Source: Natronoplasma sp964602715 (GTDB taxonomy: Archaea > Thermoplasmatota > Thermoplasmata > Halarchaeoplasmatales > Halarchaeoplasmataceae). From it: a DNA stretch of 41,269 bases. Location of the stretch: positions 1 to 41,269 of the forward strand of contig CAZRSB010000014.1 in NCBI GenBank assembly GCA_964602715.1, read 5' to 3'. The notes beneath the pieces were generated by a model that ran no database searches, was not told the origin of the DNA, and was given only the letters and a program-made list of their open reading frames with translations. The position numbers and the translations under genes are program-made. Positions 17,659 to 25,692 of the stretch are shown one piece after another. The first letter of the stretch is position 1. Each line of letters begins with the position of its first letter.

Positions 17659-17666
17659 TTTAAATA
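17659..17666 (+). promoter_or_regulatory. TATA box of the hydrogenase-Hdr-Kor operon
   Basis: TTTAAATA inside TTTTTAAATATAC, preceded by a purine-rich BRE-like GAAGGAAA. It predicts a transcription start near 17688-17690, only a few bases before the ATG of the 32-codon leader ORF at 17692. The element is also AT-rich on the other strand and may serve hypB. Confidence 0.5.
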
Positions 17667-17691
17667 TACTTATAGGTATGCCTCCTAAATA

Positions 17692-17790
17692 ATGCGCTCA
17701 AAGGGGTTTGATTTGAGCAATGATATACTCTACGAGGCCAGATTAGCCTCGGTTCTTTTAAAATTTTTTGGTCTGCTGAAGAGGAAATAA
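17692..17790 (+). CDS. Small ORF (32 aa) leading the hdrA operon
   Basis: Starts MRSKGFDLSNDILYEAR and continues through an amphipathic/hydrophobic stretch LASVLLKFFGLL to a basic end KRK, with a TAA stop. The ATG lies two to four bases after the predicted transcription start, so it could be translated as a leaderless message. It ends 25 bp before hdrA. I do not recognise the peptide. It could be a small hydrogenase-associated or membrane-associated protein, or a leader peptide. The nucleotides also form hairpins (17733-17751), so an RNA role is an alternative. No codon-conservation evidence is available here. Confidence 0.4.
   Translation: MRSKGFDLSNDILYEARLASVLLKFFGLLKRK
17697..17770 (+). 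promoter_or_regulatory. Leader hairpins upstream of hdrA, attenuator-like
   Basis: CTCAAA pairs with TTTGAG at 17697-17717, and CGAGGC-CAGATTA-GCCTCG (17733-17751) is a perfect 6-bp stem followed by a T-rich run (GTTCTTTTAAAATTTTTT). The second resembles an intrinsic terminator ahead of the operon's large genes. Archaea can terminate on the T-run alone, so attenuation is a possibility, not shown. Confidence 0.35.
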
Positions 17791-17815
17791 CAAAAAAATC
17801 AAGAAGGTAATCAAA

Positions 17816-20800
17816 ATGAAAGAGATGAAAAAAGATGTTTTGGTAATTGGTGGAGGCATTTCAGGAGTACAGGCTGCATTGGACCTGGCGGACATGGGCT
17901 ACGAAGTTGTTATTATCGATAGGAAACCAACGATTGGAGGAAATATGGTTAAGTTGGATAAAACTTTCCCTACCGATGACTGTTCTATCTGTATGTCCGC
18001 TCCTAAAATGGTTGAGGTGAGCAGACATAAAAATATTGATCTTCTTACCTATACCGAAATAAAAGACATGAAAGGTAGTGTGGGTTCTTTTGGTGTTGAA
18101 GCATGGCGGAAGACCAAATATATCGATCCAAATGAGTGCACCGCTTGTGGAGACTGCGCAGATGTTTGTCCAGTAAGTGTCCCAAAGGAGTTCGAACAAG
18201 GTCTTTCTGATAGGTCTGCGGTTTATGTAGAATATCCTCAATCAGTTCCATTGAGTTACACGATCGATTATGAACACTGTGTTGGATGTGGAGCGTGTGA
18301 AAGCGTTTGTGATGCAGACGCTATACATTTTCTAGAAAAATCGGAACAGATCGATATCGAAGTAGGAAGTATCATAGTTGCTACAGGTTTCGAGATGATG
18401 GAACCTATAGAGATGAGGGAAGAGTATGGTTACGAGAAATATGATGATGTAGTTACCGCTTTAGAGTATGAAAGATTGATGGCAGCTTCTGGTCCCACTG
18501 AAGGAGATATCGTCAAACTATCTGATGGCGAAAAGCCAGAAAATATAGCTTGGATACAGTGTGTAGGGTCCAGATGTAAGCAGAAAGGTATGCCTTATTG
18601 TTCAAGGGTGTGCTGCATGTATGCAACTAAAGAAGCATCCATCACCGCCCAAGAATATGATGATGTTGATACTTACGTTCATTATATGGATATGAGAACC
18701 TTTGGTAAGGACTTCCAGCAGTACTACGAGAGAGCGAGGGAGCAAGGAGTGAACTACAAAAGAGGTAGACCCTCCCGAGTTTATAAAACGGAAGAGGGTA
18801 AGCTAGCGATAGAATATGAGGACACTGAAAAAGGCGAAGTGGAAACAAACGAAGTGGATATGGTTGTACTTTCTTCAGCTATCATCCCTTCCAAGGGCAA
18901 CGAAAAGTTAGCAGAAATTCTGGGTATCGAAGTTGATGAGAATGGATTCTTCAAATCTAAGGATCCTCTTACATCTCCAATGGATTCAACTCGTGATGGT
19001 ATATACTTGGCGGGTTGTGCTCAATCTCCGAAGGATATCCCGGATAGTGTAGCCCAAGGAAGTGGTGCTTCAGCTAGAGCTGTAGAAGCCATAAAGGATA
19101 GGGAAAGGAAAGGAAAACCTGAGAAACCAGAAGAAAAAGATATAACCCAAGAGGAACCAAGAATAGGCGTTTTCGTGTGTCACTGCGGGAAGAACATAGC
19201 CAATTATCTTGATGTAGATGAAGTGACAGAGAGCGTAAAAGACATCCCCGAAGTCAAGTATGTTGATGATCCGATGTTCGCTTGTTCTGAGGATGCTCAG
19301 AAGGATTTGAAGGAAGCTGTGGAAGAAAATAGATTGAACCGGTTTGTTATAGCGGCTTGTTCCCCTAGGACTCATGCTGAACTTTTTGAAGACACTTTTG
19401 AAGAGATCGGTTTGAATCGATATTTAATTGAGATGGCGAATATCAGAAATCACTGTAGTTGGGTGCACAGTTTTGAACCTGAGAAAGCAACTGAAAAAGC
19501 TAAGCTCCTTACTAAGATGGCAGTCTCTAAAGCTAAGAGATTAGCTGCCTTACATGAGGAAGAGATAGATATTGGGGATAAGGCAGTTATAATAGGCGGT
19601 GGCCCGGCAGGCATGAAAACAGCTTTGAGCTTGGCGGACTCTGGTCAGGATGTCACACTGATAGAAAAAGAAGACGAGCTTGGAGGTAAACTGAGACGGC
19701 TTAACACTTTATTTCCTTCAGACATAGATGCAGATGAATTTGCTTCAAACATGGTCAAGAAACTCGAAGACAGCAAAAATATAACCATAAAATCCTCAAC
19801 AGAAGTAAAAGATGTTGAAGGTTATGTTGGTAATTACGAATTGAGTTTGAGTAACGGAGAAAGTATCGAAAGTGACACGATAGTTTTAGCTACCGGATTT
19901 GAAGAGATAGACCCCTCCGGTTTTTACCGTCATGAGAAAGAAGAAAAAGTATTGACACAAATGGAACTTGACGAAGCTTTGGCCGAAGATTCACTAGAAG
20001 AACCTGAAAATGTAGTTTTCATAAACTGTGTGGGAGCCCTTGAAGAAGAAAGGCCTTGGTGTTGTAGGGTAGGTTGTGGTAACTCTCTCAAAAATGCTAA
20101 GGCGATCAAGGAGAGATATCCTGATTCCAATGTTTATATACTTTATAAGGATATGAGAGTCTTTGGTAAAGGTGAAGAAGAATATTACGCTGAGGTCCAA
20201 GAAGAGGAAGGAGTTGTATTCTTGAGATACTCGAGTGAAGATAAACCTGAGTTGGAAAGTACCGATGGGAAATTAAGGGTTAAAGTTCACGACAACTTAA
20301 TGGACGAAAAGATCGAGATAGACTCGGATTACGTGGTCTTAGCTATGCAGCTTTGTGGGGATCCTACAGCAGAGAAGCTACAGAAGATGCTGAAATTATC
20401 TACAAATGCTGCTGATTTCTTCATGGAAGCCCATGCGAAACTCCGCCCATTAGAGTTCCCTTCCGAAGGAGTTTACCTTACCGGGGGTGCTCAGTATCCT
20501 AAGAACTTAGCAGATACTCTTTCTCAGGCTGAAGGCGCTGCTTCTAAAGCTGAGATCCCTATGATGAGGGGATACACGAAAAGTGAAGCGATGATTGCCG
20601 AAATAAATGAAGATATATGCAGTGGCTGTAAGATATGTATCTCGATTTGTCCCTATAGTGCTATAGAATTCAATGAAGAGGATGAGATAGCTGAAATTAC
20701 CGATGTGTTATGTAAAGGCTGTGGATCATGTGCTAGTGTCTGTCCATCTGGAGCCATATCTCAAAAAGGTTTTGAAGATGATCAACTGTCGTCCATGATA

Positions 20801-20830
20801 AAAGCTGCTCTTTATGACGAGGTGGTATGA
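17816..20830 (+). CDS. hdrA: Heterodisulfide reductase subunit A, double-module (fused) form
   Basis: 1004 residues against about 650 in classical methanogen HdrA. HdrA carries the flavin that bifurcates electrons from hydrogenase to ferredoxin and to HdrBC. Module 1 (1-430): FAD motif VIGGGISG (10-17), DDCSICMSAPKM (55-65), an inserted ferredoxin with CTACGDC..CP (108-119) and CVGCGAC..VC (155-165), then the rest of the reductase fold. Module 2 (450-1004): the HdrA N-terminal cysteine domain GVFVCHCGKNI (451-461) with C490 and C515, a second FAD motif IIGGGPAG (592-599) without an inserted ferredoxin, and a C-terminal ferredoxin with CSGCKIC..C (935-945) and CKGCGSC..C (966-976). Module 1 lacks the CHCG domain and module 2 lacks the insert, so they are complementary halves. 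AAGGTAATC precedes the ATG. Its stop overlaps the mvhD start (ATGA). Confidence 0.93.
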   Translation: MKEMKKDVLVIGGGISGVQAALDLADMGYEVVIIDRKPTIGGNMVKLDKTFPTDDCSICMSAPKMVEVSRHKNIDLLTYTEIKDMKGSVGSFGVEAWRKTKYIDPNECTACGDCADVCPVSVPKEFEQGLSDRSAVYVEYPQSVPLSYTIDYEHCVGCGACESVCDADAIHFLEKSEQIDIEVGSIIVATGFEMMEPIEMREEYGYEKYDDVVTALEYERLMAASGPTEGDIVKLSDGEKPENIAWIQCVGSRCKQKGMPYCSRVCCMYATKEASITAQEYDDVDTYVHYMDMRTFGKDFQQYYERAREQGVNYKRGRPSRVYKTEEGKLAIEYEDTEKGEVETNEVDMVVLSSAIIPSKGNEKLAEILGIEVDENGFFKSKDPLTSPMDSTRDGIYLAGCAQSPKDIPDSVAQGSGASARAVEAIKDRERKGKPEKPEEKDITQEEPRIGVFVCHCGKNIANYLDVDEVTESVKDIPEVKYVDDPMFACSEDAQKDLKEAVEENRLNRFVIAACSPRTHAELFEDTFEEIGLNRYLIEMANIRNHCSWVHSFEPEKATEKAKLLTKMAVSKAKRLAALHEEEIDIGDKAVIIGGGPAGMKTALSLADSGQDVTLIEKEDELGGKLRRLNTLFPSDIDADEFASNMVKKLEDSKNITIKSSTEVKDVEGYVGNYELSLSNGESIESDTIVLATGFEEIDPSGFYRHEKEEKVLTQMELDEALAEDSLEEPENVVFINCVGALEEERPWCCRVGCGNSLKNAKAIKERYPDSNVYILYKDMRVFGKGEEEYYAEVQEEEGVVFLRYSSEDKPELESTDGKLRVKVHDNLMDEKIEIDSDYVVLAMQLCGDPTAEKLQKMLKLSTNAADFFMEAHAKLRPLEFPSEGVYLTGGAQYPKNLADTLSQAEGAASKAEIPMMRGYTKSEAMIAEINEDICSGCKICISICPYSAIEFNEEDEIAEITDVLCKGCGSCASVCPSGAISQKGFEDDQLSSMIKAALYDEVV

Positions 20831-21273
20831 TGACTTCTGAAGATTTCGAACCAGATATTATCGCTTTTCTCTGTAATTGGTGCAGCTACGCTGGAGCTGA
20901 CTTAGCAGGCGTTAGTAGAGACCAATACCCCTCTAACGTTCTCGGCATCCGAGTTATGTGCTCATCAAGAGTATCTCCTGAACATGTTTTTGAATCATTC
21001 CGAGAGGGAGCTGACGGCGTAGTTATAGCTGGATGCCATCCAGGAGATTGTCATTATATAGATGGAAATTACAAGACGATAAGAAAGACCTGGTTGGTAA
21101 AAAAGATGATGGAGGACTTAGGAATAAATCCAAAGAGAATCAGGCTCGAATGGGTTTCATCAGCTGAAGGAGGAAAGTTCGCTGAACTCATGGATGAGAT
21201 GACAGAACAGGTGAAAGAACTAGGTCCCTTAGATTTCAACGGAAGTAGCAAGGGAGGAGAAGAAGATGAGTGA
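20827..21273 (+). CDS. mvhD: F420-non-reducing hydrogenase iron-sulfur subunit MvhD
   Basis: 148 residues. MvhD holds one [2Fe-2S] cluster and links the MvhAG hydrogenase to HdrA. Conserved cysteines: C16 and C19 (FLCNWCSYAGAD), C45 (RVMCSSRV), C70 and C75 (GCHPGDCHY). Starts within the hdrA stop (ATGATG) and overlaps mvhG by eight bases, so translation is probably coupled. Here MvhD is a separate protein, unlike organisms in which it is fused to HdrA. Confidence 0.95.
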   Translation: MMTSEDFEPDIIAFLCNWCSYAGADLAGVSRDQYPSNVLGIRVMCSSRVSPEHVFESFREGADGVVIAGCHPGDCHYIDGNYKTIRKTWLVKKMMEDLGINPKRIRLEWVSSAEGGKFAELMDEMTEQVKELGPLDFNGSSKGGEEDE

Positions 21274-22240
21274 TAAAAAGAAAATTGGTTTTTACTGGTG
21301 TGGAGCCTGTGGTGGATGCCAAGTGAGCATATTAGATATAGATGAAATGATCTTAGAGGTAGTAGAGAAAGCCGATATAGTATTCTGGCCATGTGCTATG
21401 GATCCCAAATATGATGATGTAAAGAAGATGGATGAAAACGAAATAGATATAATATTCATCAACGGTTCTATCCGTCTTGAGGAAAATAAACAGATGGTAG
21501 AGCTTTTGAGAGAAAAAGCTAAAAACGTGGTTGCTTATGGTTCCTGTTCATCTAATGGAGGATTATTTGGACTCGGTAATTTATACAGTAAAGATGAGCT
21601 TTTAGAAAGGGGTTATACAACAGAAACTACCGATGAGGGCCCCTTTCCTCAAAAAGTGAGTGAAGTCGATGAAGGTGAACTTTATCTTCCCGAGATGTTG
21701 GAAAAGATAGTCCCTCTTGAAGAGGTAATCGATGTTGAATATTTCCTACCTGGTTGTCCTCCGTTACCCAATCAATTGGAGGAAGCTATTCCGGCGCTTC
21801 TAGATGATGATACAGAAGTAGGTAAAAGAGATTTGATCTCGGAAAAAAGTGTTTGTGATGTTTGTCCTATGGACAGGGAAGAGAAAAAAATTGAAGGTTT
21901 AAAACCAGTACAGCAAGTCGATCTAGATACAGAGGACTGTATATTGGATCAAGGAGTTCTATGCATGGGACCTGCTACTTCAGGCATGTGTGACGCCGCT
22001 TGTCCTGAAGTTGGACATCCGTGTGTTGGTTGTAATGGTCCTGTGAGAGGAGTAAAGGATCAGGGGAGCAGGATGGCCTCTGCTTTAGCCTCGGTCATAG
22101 GAGCTGAGGATGAGGAGAGAAAGACAGAAGAGGAGATCAGAAAAACGATGGAAAGTATAAGAGATCCCACTGGTTCATTCTACATGTTCAGCCTACCTCA
22201 AAGTATTTTGCAGCATAAAAGAGGTGATCTCGATGGATGA
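21266..22240 (+). CDS. mvhG: NiFe hydrogenase small subunit (MvhG-type)
   Basis: 324 residues, cytosolic type without a Tat signal. It relays electrons from the NiFe site to MvhD through three iron-sulfur clusters. Proximal cluster ligands include C12 and C15 (YWCGACGGCQ), C94 (YGSCSSNGG) and a PGCPP motif. The C-terminal part has CDVCPMD and CILDQGVLCMG..CDAACPEVGHPCVGCNGP, providing the other clusters. No membrane helix. Overlaps mvhD by eight bases upstream and mvhA by eight downstream. Confidence 0.94.
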   Translation: MSDKKKIGFYWCGACGGCQVSILDIDEMILEVVEKADIVFWPCAMDPKYDDVKKMDENEIDIIFINGSIRLEENKQMVELLREKAKNVVAYGSCSSNGGLFGLGNLYSKDELLERGYTTETTDEGPFPQKVSEVDEGELYLPEMLEKIVPLEEVIDVEYFLPGCPPLPNQLEEAIPALLDDDTEVGKRDLISEKSVCDVCPMDREEKKIEGLKPVQQVDLDTEDCILDQGVLCMGPATSGMCDAACPEVGHPCVGCNGPVRGVKDQGSRMASALASVIGAEDEERKTEEEIRKTMESIRDPTGSFYMFSLPQSILQHKRGDLDG

Positions 22241-23717
22241 TTATGAAAAGAAAGATGATAGGATCTCGATCGATCCGATCACTAGATTAGAGGGTCACGG
22301 TAAAATAGACATATTTTTAGATGAGAATAAAGAAGTGGATAAAGCCTACCTTCAAGTCCCGGAATTCAAGGGATTTGAAAAATTCTGTGAAGGAAGAAGA
22401 GCGGAAGATATGCCTAACATCACTAATAGGATATGTGGTGTATGTCCTGAAGCTCATCATCTAGCTTCTACCAAAGCCTTAGATGATGCCTATGGTGTAG
22501 AACCTCCCGAACCTGCGAAAAAACTGCGCGAACTGTTCTATAATGCGTATATATTCGCAGATCATATCTTACACTTTTATTATCTTGCCAGCCCAGACTT
22601 TCTAGTTGGGGCCGATGCTCCCAAAGAGAGTAGGAATATTTTAGGAGTCATAGATAAAGTTGGTGAGGACATAGGCAAAAAAGTCATACGACAGCGTGGG
22701 AATGGACAAAAGATAGTAAGGATGTTGGCGGGAAAATCAGTCCATCCTGCTTTTGGAGTTCCCGGAGGGGTTATGAATTCCCTGAGTTCAGAACAGAGGG
22801 AGGATCTCCAAGATATGACTAGGGACATGGTGGAATTTGCAGAATTCACTATTGATCTTTTCAAGGATGAAGTCCTTTCTAAATATGGTGACGTAATAAA
22901 AGAGGATAGGTTAGAAACTTACAGCATGGGTCTAGTCCATGAGGGCAAATTAAGTCATACGGAAGGAGAAGTCAAAGTCAAAGGGCCTGCTGGTGACGAT
23001 TTCGTCTCTTTCGAAAACTCAGAGTATGAGGACGTGATAAGAGAACATAAAGAGTCATGGAGTTATATGAAATTCCCATATCTGAAAGACATAGGTTGGC
23101 AGGGATTTGAGGAAGGAGAAAAATCCGGTATTTACAAAGTAGGTACTCTAGCTAGATTCAATGTGGCTGAAGGTATGAAGACTGAAAAGGCCCAGAAGGA
23201 ATATGAAGAGATGGTTGATGAGTTAGGAAAACCGGTACACTCGACTTTAGCCTACCACTGGGCAAGGTTGATAGAAGTTTTACAAGCTGCTGAATTGTTG
23301 GACGAATTGGCTCAAGATGAGGATCTAGAGAGCGAAAATATAAGAAATGAACCTGGAGAACCAGGAAGAGGGGTAGGTATCGTCGAAGCGGCTAGAGGCA
23401 CTCTTATACACGATTATAAGATAGATGAAGACGGCTTGATAGAGAAGGCGAACCTGATAGTTGCTACGAATCATAATGCTTCCGCTATCTCCATGAGCGT
23501 GGGAGATGCCGCGAGAAAATATATCGATGGGGGCAACATTGAGGAAGGTATGTTGAACAGCGTAGAAAGAGCTTTCAGGGCTTATGACCCCTGTTTAGCC
23601 TGCGCCACTCATTCTGCCATGGGGGATACACCTTTGAAGGTCAATCTTTACGATGATGAAGGTAAAAAGGTCAATGAATTATCCCAGGGTTTATCAGATG
23701 GAGATGATACTGAATGA
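22233..23717 (+). CDS. mvhA: NiFe hydrogenase large subunit (MvhA-type)
   Basis: 494 residues from ATG 22233, chosen because GGTGATC, a near-perfect archaeal ribosome binding site, lies just upstream; a GTG at 22224 falls within it. It binds the NiFe(CN)2CO centre that splits H2. L1 motif RICGVCPEAHH gives C68 and C71; L2 motif DPCLACATH gives C454 and C457. All four ligands are Cys, with no selenocysteine. A 34-residue tail follows His460 and would be removed by a maturation endopeptidase (HycI/FrhD type), which is not in this window. HypB is encoded nearby. Confidence 0.95.
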   Translation: MDDYEKKDDRISIDPITRLEGHGKIDIFLDENKEVDKAYLQVPEFKGFEKFCEGRRAEDMPNITNRICGVCPEAHHLASTKALDDAYGVEPPEPAKKLRELFYNAYIFADHILHFYYLASPDFLVGADAPKESRNILGVIDKVGEDIGKKVIRQRGNGQKIVRMLAGKSVHPAFGVPGGVMNSLSSEQREDLQDMTRDMVEFAEFTIDLFKDEVLSKYGDVIKEDRLETYSMGLVHEGKLSHTEGEVKVKGPAGDDFVSFENSEYEDVIREHKESWSYMKFPYLKDIGWQGFEEGEKSGIYKVGTLARFNVAEGMKTEKAQKEYEEMVDELGKPVHSTLAYHWARLIEVLQAAELLDELAQDEDLESENIRNEPGEPGRGVGIVEAARGTLIHDYKIDEDGLIEKANLIVATNHNASAISMSVGDAARKYIDGGNIEEGMLNSVERAFRAYDPCLACATHSAMGDTPLKVNLYDDEGKKVNELSQGLSDGDDTE

Positions 23718-24109
23718 ATATAAATAAGATAATGAGAGATATCGAATTTTTGGAGAAGATAGAGGAGCTGTCGGGGGAATCACCCAATTCTTGTATACAT
23801 TGTGGAACTTGTTCGGCTGGATGCCCCTTCGTTGAAGATATGGATGTATTACCTGAAAGGATTTTCAAGTATATGGTTTTGGATGATGTTAAAAAGGTTT
23901 TAGAGAACAACACGATGTGGATTTGCGCAGCTTGTTTCACATGTAGTGTTAGATGTCCTAGGGATATAGACATAGCAAAGATAATGGAAGCTGCAAGACA
24001 GATCGTTTTGAGAGCAGACATAGATCACGTTGATGTGGATGAAGTAGATAATCTAGAAGAGTTACCACAATTGGCTGTAGTTGGTTGCTTTAGAAAGGAG
24101 ACGGGGTGA
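23714..24109 (+). CDS. hdrC: Heterodisulfide reductase subunit C
   Basis: 131 residues, somewhat shorter than usual (about 180). Small electron-transfer protein between HdrA and HdrB. Two [4Fe-4S] motifs: C27, C30, C33, C37 (CIHCGTCSAGCP) and C71, C74, C77, C81 (CAACFTCSVRCP). The start overlaps the mvhA stop (ATGA). The protein ends soon after the second cluster domain, so the C-terminal tail of methanogen HdrC is largely missing. Confidence 0.92.
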   Translation: MNINKIMRDIEFLEKIEELSGESPNSCIHCGTCSAGCPFVEDMDVLPERIFKYMVLDDVKKVLENNTMWICAACFTCSVRCPRDIDIAKIMEAARQIVLRADIDHVDVDEVDNLEELPQLAVVGCFRKETG

Positions 24110-24113
24110 TAAA

Positions 24114-24965
24114 ATGAAAGAAGGACATCTATATTATCCAGGATGCACACTAAAAACCAAAGGAAAAGATTATGAAGATAGCGCAAAGAAGGTCATGGAG
24201 AAATTAGGAGAACCATTGGTGGAGATGGAAGATTGGTATTGTTGTGGGGCGGTACAATCATTATCTGAAGATGATATAATGAAGCAGATAGCTCCTATAA
24301 GAACCATGTTGTGTGCACAAGAACAGGGCGAAAAAGAAGTCGTGACTTTATGTGATATGTGTTACAATGTATTAAAGCAGGCAAATGAAAGGATGAAAGA
24401 AAAAGAAGATGATCTTGAGACCATGAACGAATTTTTAGATGAAGATCCAGATTATGAAGCCGAAGTAGAAGTTTACCATCTATTTGATATATTAAAAGAA
24501 AGAAAAGAAGATATCGAAACTGCTGTCGAAAATCCATTGGATGATATGATCTTGGCTCCTTATTATGGATGTATGCTGCTTAGACCAGACCACGTCGCGA
24601 TAGATAAGACTGAAGATCCTCAAATATTAGAATCTCTTCTGGAATCATTAGGAGCGGAAGTTTTAGACAATGAAAAACGGACAGAGTGCTGCGGTTCATA
24701 CCATACTGTTAACAGGTCTGAAATAGTGGAAAAAAGAACAGAGGACATCGTGTCTAATGCAGTTAGAAATGGAGCAGAAGCCATCGTGTTGTCGTGTCCA
24801 TTATGTCACTTCAATTTAGATTATCATCAAAGAACTACAGATTTTGAGATACCGATATTTTATCTAACAGAATTGATGGCCCTAGCTTTTGGATTAGATA
24901 TAGAAATGGAAGAACATAATATTGATCCTAAATCTCTGCTTGAAGAGAAGGGATTCAAGGAGTGA
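24114..24965 (+). CDS. hdrB: Heterodisulfide reductase subunit B
   Basis: 283 residues from ATG 24114 (GGTGAT four bases upstream); the longer frame starting at 24081 lies inside hdrC. HdrB carries the two non-cubane iron-sulfur clusters that cleave CoM-S-S-CoB in methanogens. Both CCG motifs are complete: C11, C43-C44, C80, C83 and C153, C192-C193, C228, C231. Intact cluster ligands mean it is probably catalytically competent or at least an electron carrier. In this operon it precedes a TfrB-like protein that lacks its own CCG domain, so it may replace that domain. Confidence 0.93.
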   Translation: MKEGHLYYPGCTLKTKGKDYEDSAKKVMEKLGEPLVEMEDWYCCGAVQSLSEDDIMKQIAPIRTMLCAQEQGEKEVVTLCDMCYNVLKQANERMKEKEDDLETMNEFLDEDPDYEAEVEVYHLFDILKERKEDIETAVENPLDDMILAPYYGCMLLRPDHVAIDKTEDPQILESLLESLGAEVLDNEKRTECCGSYHTVNRSEIVEKRTEDIVSNAVRNGAEAIVLSCPLCHFNLDYHQRTTDFEIPIFYLTELMALAFGLDIEMEEHNIDPKSLLEEKGFKE

Positions 24966-24970
24966 GATGT

Positions 24971-25690
24971 ATGAAAAAAGATGAGATGAAAGAAGATGAA
25001 GAGGAAGAACAAAAGATGATAGAGATCTTCGTGATGGGGAGTCGTTATAAAGTGCCTCAAGGTCTTACGATACTGACAGCGCTGGAGTATTCAGGTTACA
25101 AATTCACGCGAGGATGTGGATGTAGAGGAGGGTTCTGTGGAGCATGCGCTACAGTTTACAGGACAAAAGACGAGTACAAATTGAAGATGGATTTGGCTTG
25201 TCAAACAGCAGTAGAAGATGGTATGTTTTTGGTACAGTTACCTTTCATGCCCGCTGTGAGAGAGAACTATGATATAGAAGAAGTAAACCCCCAAGAACAT
25301 GAAAATATCTTATTAGACCACTATCCAGAAATCTCAAGATGTGTGTCCTGTAATACATGCACAAAATCATGTCCTCAAGATATAGAAGTGATGGATTTTG
25401 TTCAAGCGGCTCTGAGAGGAGACATTGAAAGAACTGCAGAACTTTCTTTTGATTGTATACAATGTGGTTTGTGTTCCATGAGATGTCCTGCAGATATCAA
25501 GCATTATCATATGGCACAGATGGCTAGAAGGATTCATGCCAGATACAACCAGCCCGATAGTGAGGATTTGGAACTACGTATAATTGAGATCAAAGAAGGT
25601 AAGTATGATGATAAGATGGAAGAGTTAGTCGATATGGATAAAGAAGAGTTGAAAAAGATGTATGATGAAAGAGATATCATGGAGGGCTAA
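24971..25690 (+). CDS. Fumarate reductase / thiol:fumarate reductase iron-sulfur subunit (TfrB/FrdB-like, without CCG domain)
   Basis: 239 residues from ATG 24971 (AAGGAG upstream; GTG 24962 is the alternative). It should pass electrons to the flavoprotein encoded next. N-terminal [2Fe-2S] domain: GCGCRGGFCGACA with C51, C56, C59 and C77. C-terminal ferredoxin domain: C124, C127, C130, C134 (CVSCNTCTKSCP) and C162, C165, C168, C172 (CIQCGLCSMRCP), all cubane-type sites; the bacterial FrdB has a 3Fe cluster instead of one of these. Methanogen TfrB is about twice as long because it is fused to an HdrB-like CCG domain; here that part is the separate hdrB immediately upstream. No membrane anchor subunits follow, so the complex is soluble. 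Confidence 0.85.
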   Translation: MKKDEMKEDEEEEQKMIEIFVMGSRYKVPQGLTILTALEYSGYKFTRGCGCRGGFCGACATVYRTKDEYKLKMDLACQTAVEDGMFLVQLPFMPAVRENYDIEEVNPQEHENILLDHYPEISRCVSCNTCTKSCPQDIEVMDFVQAALRGDIERTAELSFDCIQCGLCSMRCPADIKHYHMAQMARRIHARYNQPDSEDLELRIIEIKEGKYDDKMEELVDMDKEELKKMYDERDIMEG

Positions 25691-25692
25691 AC

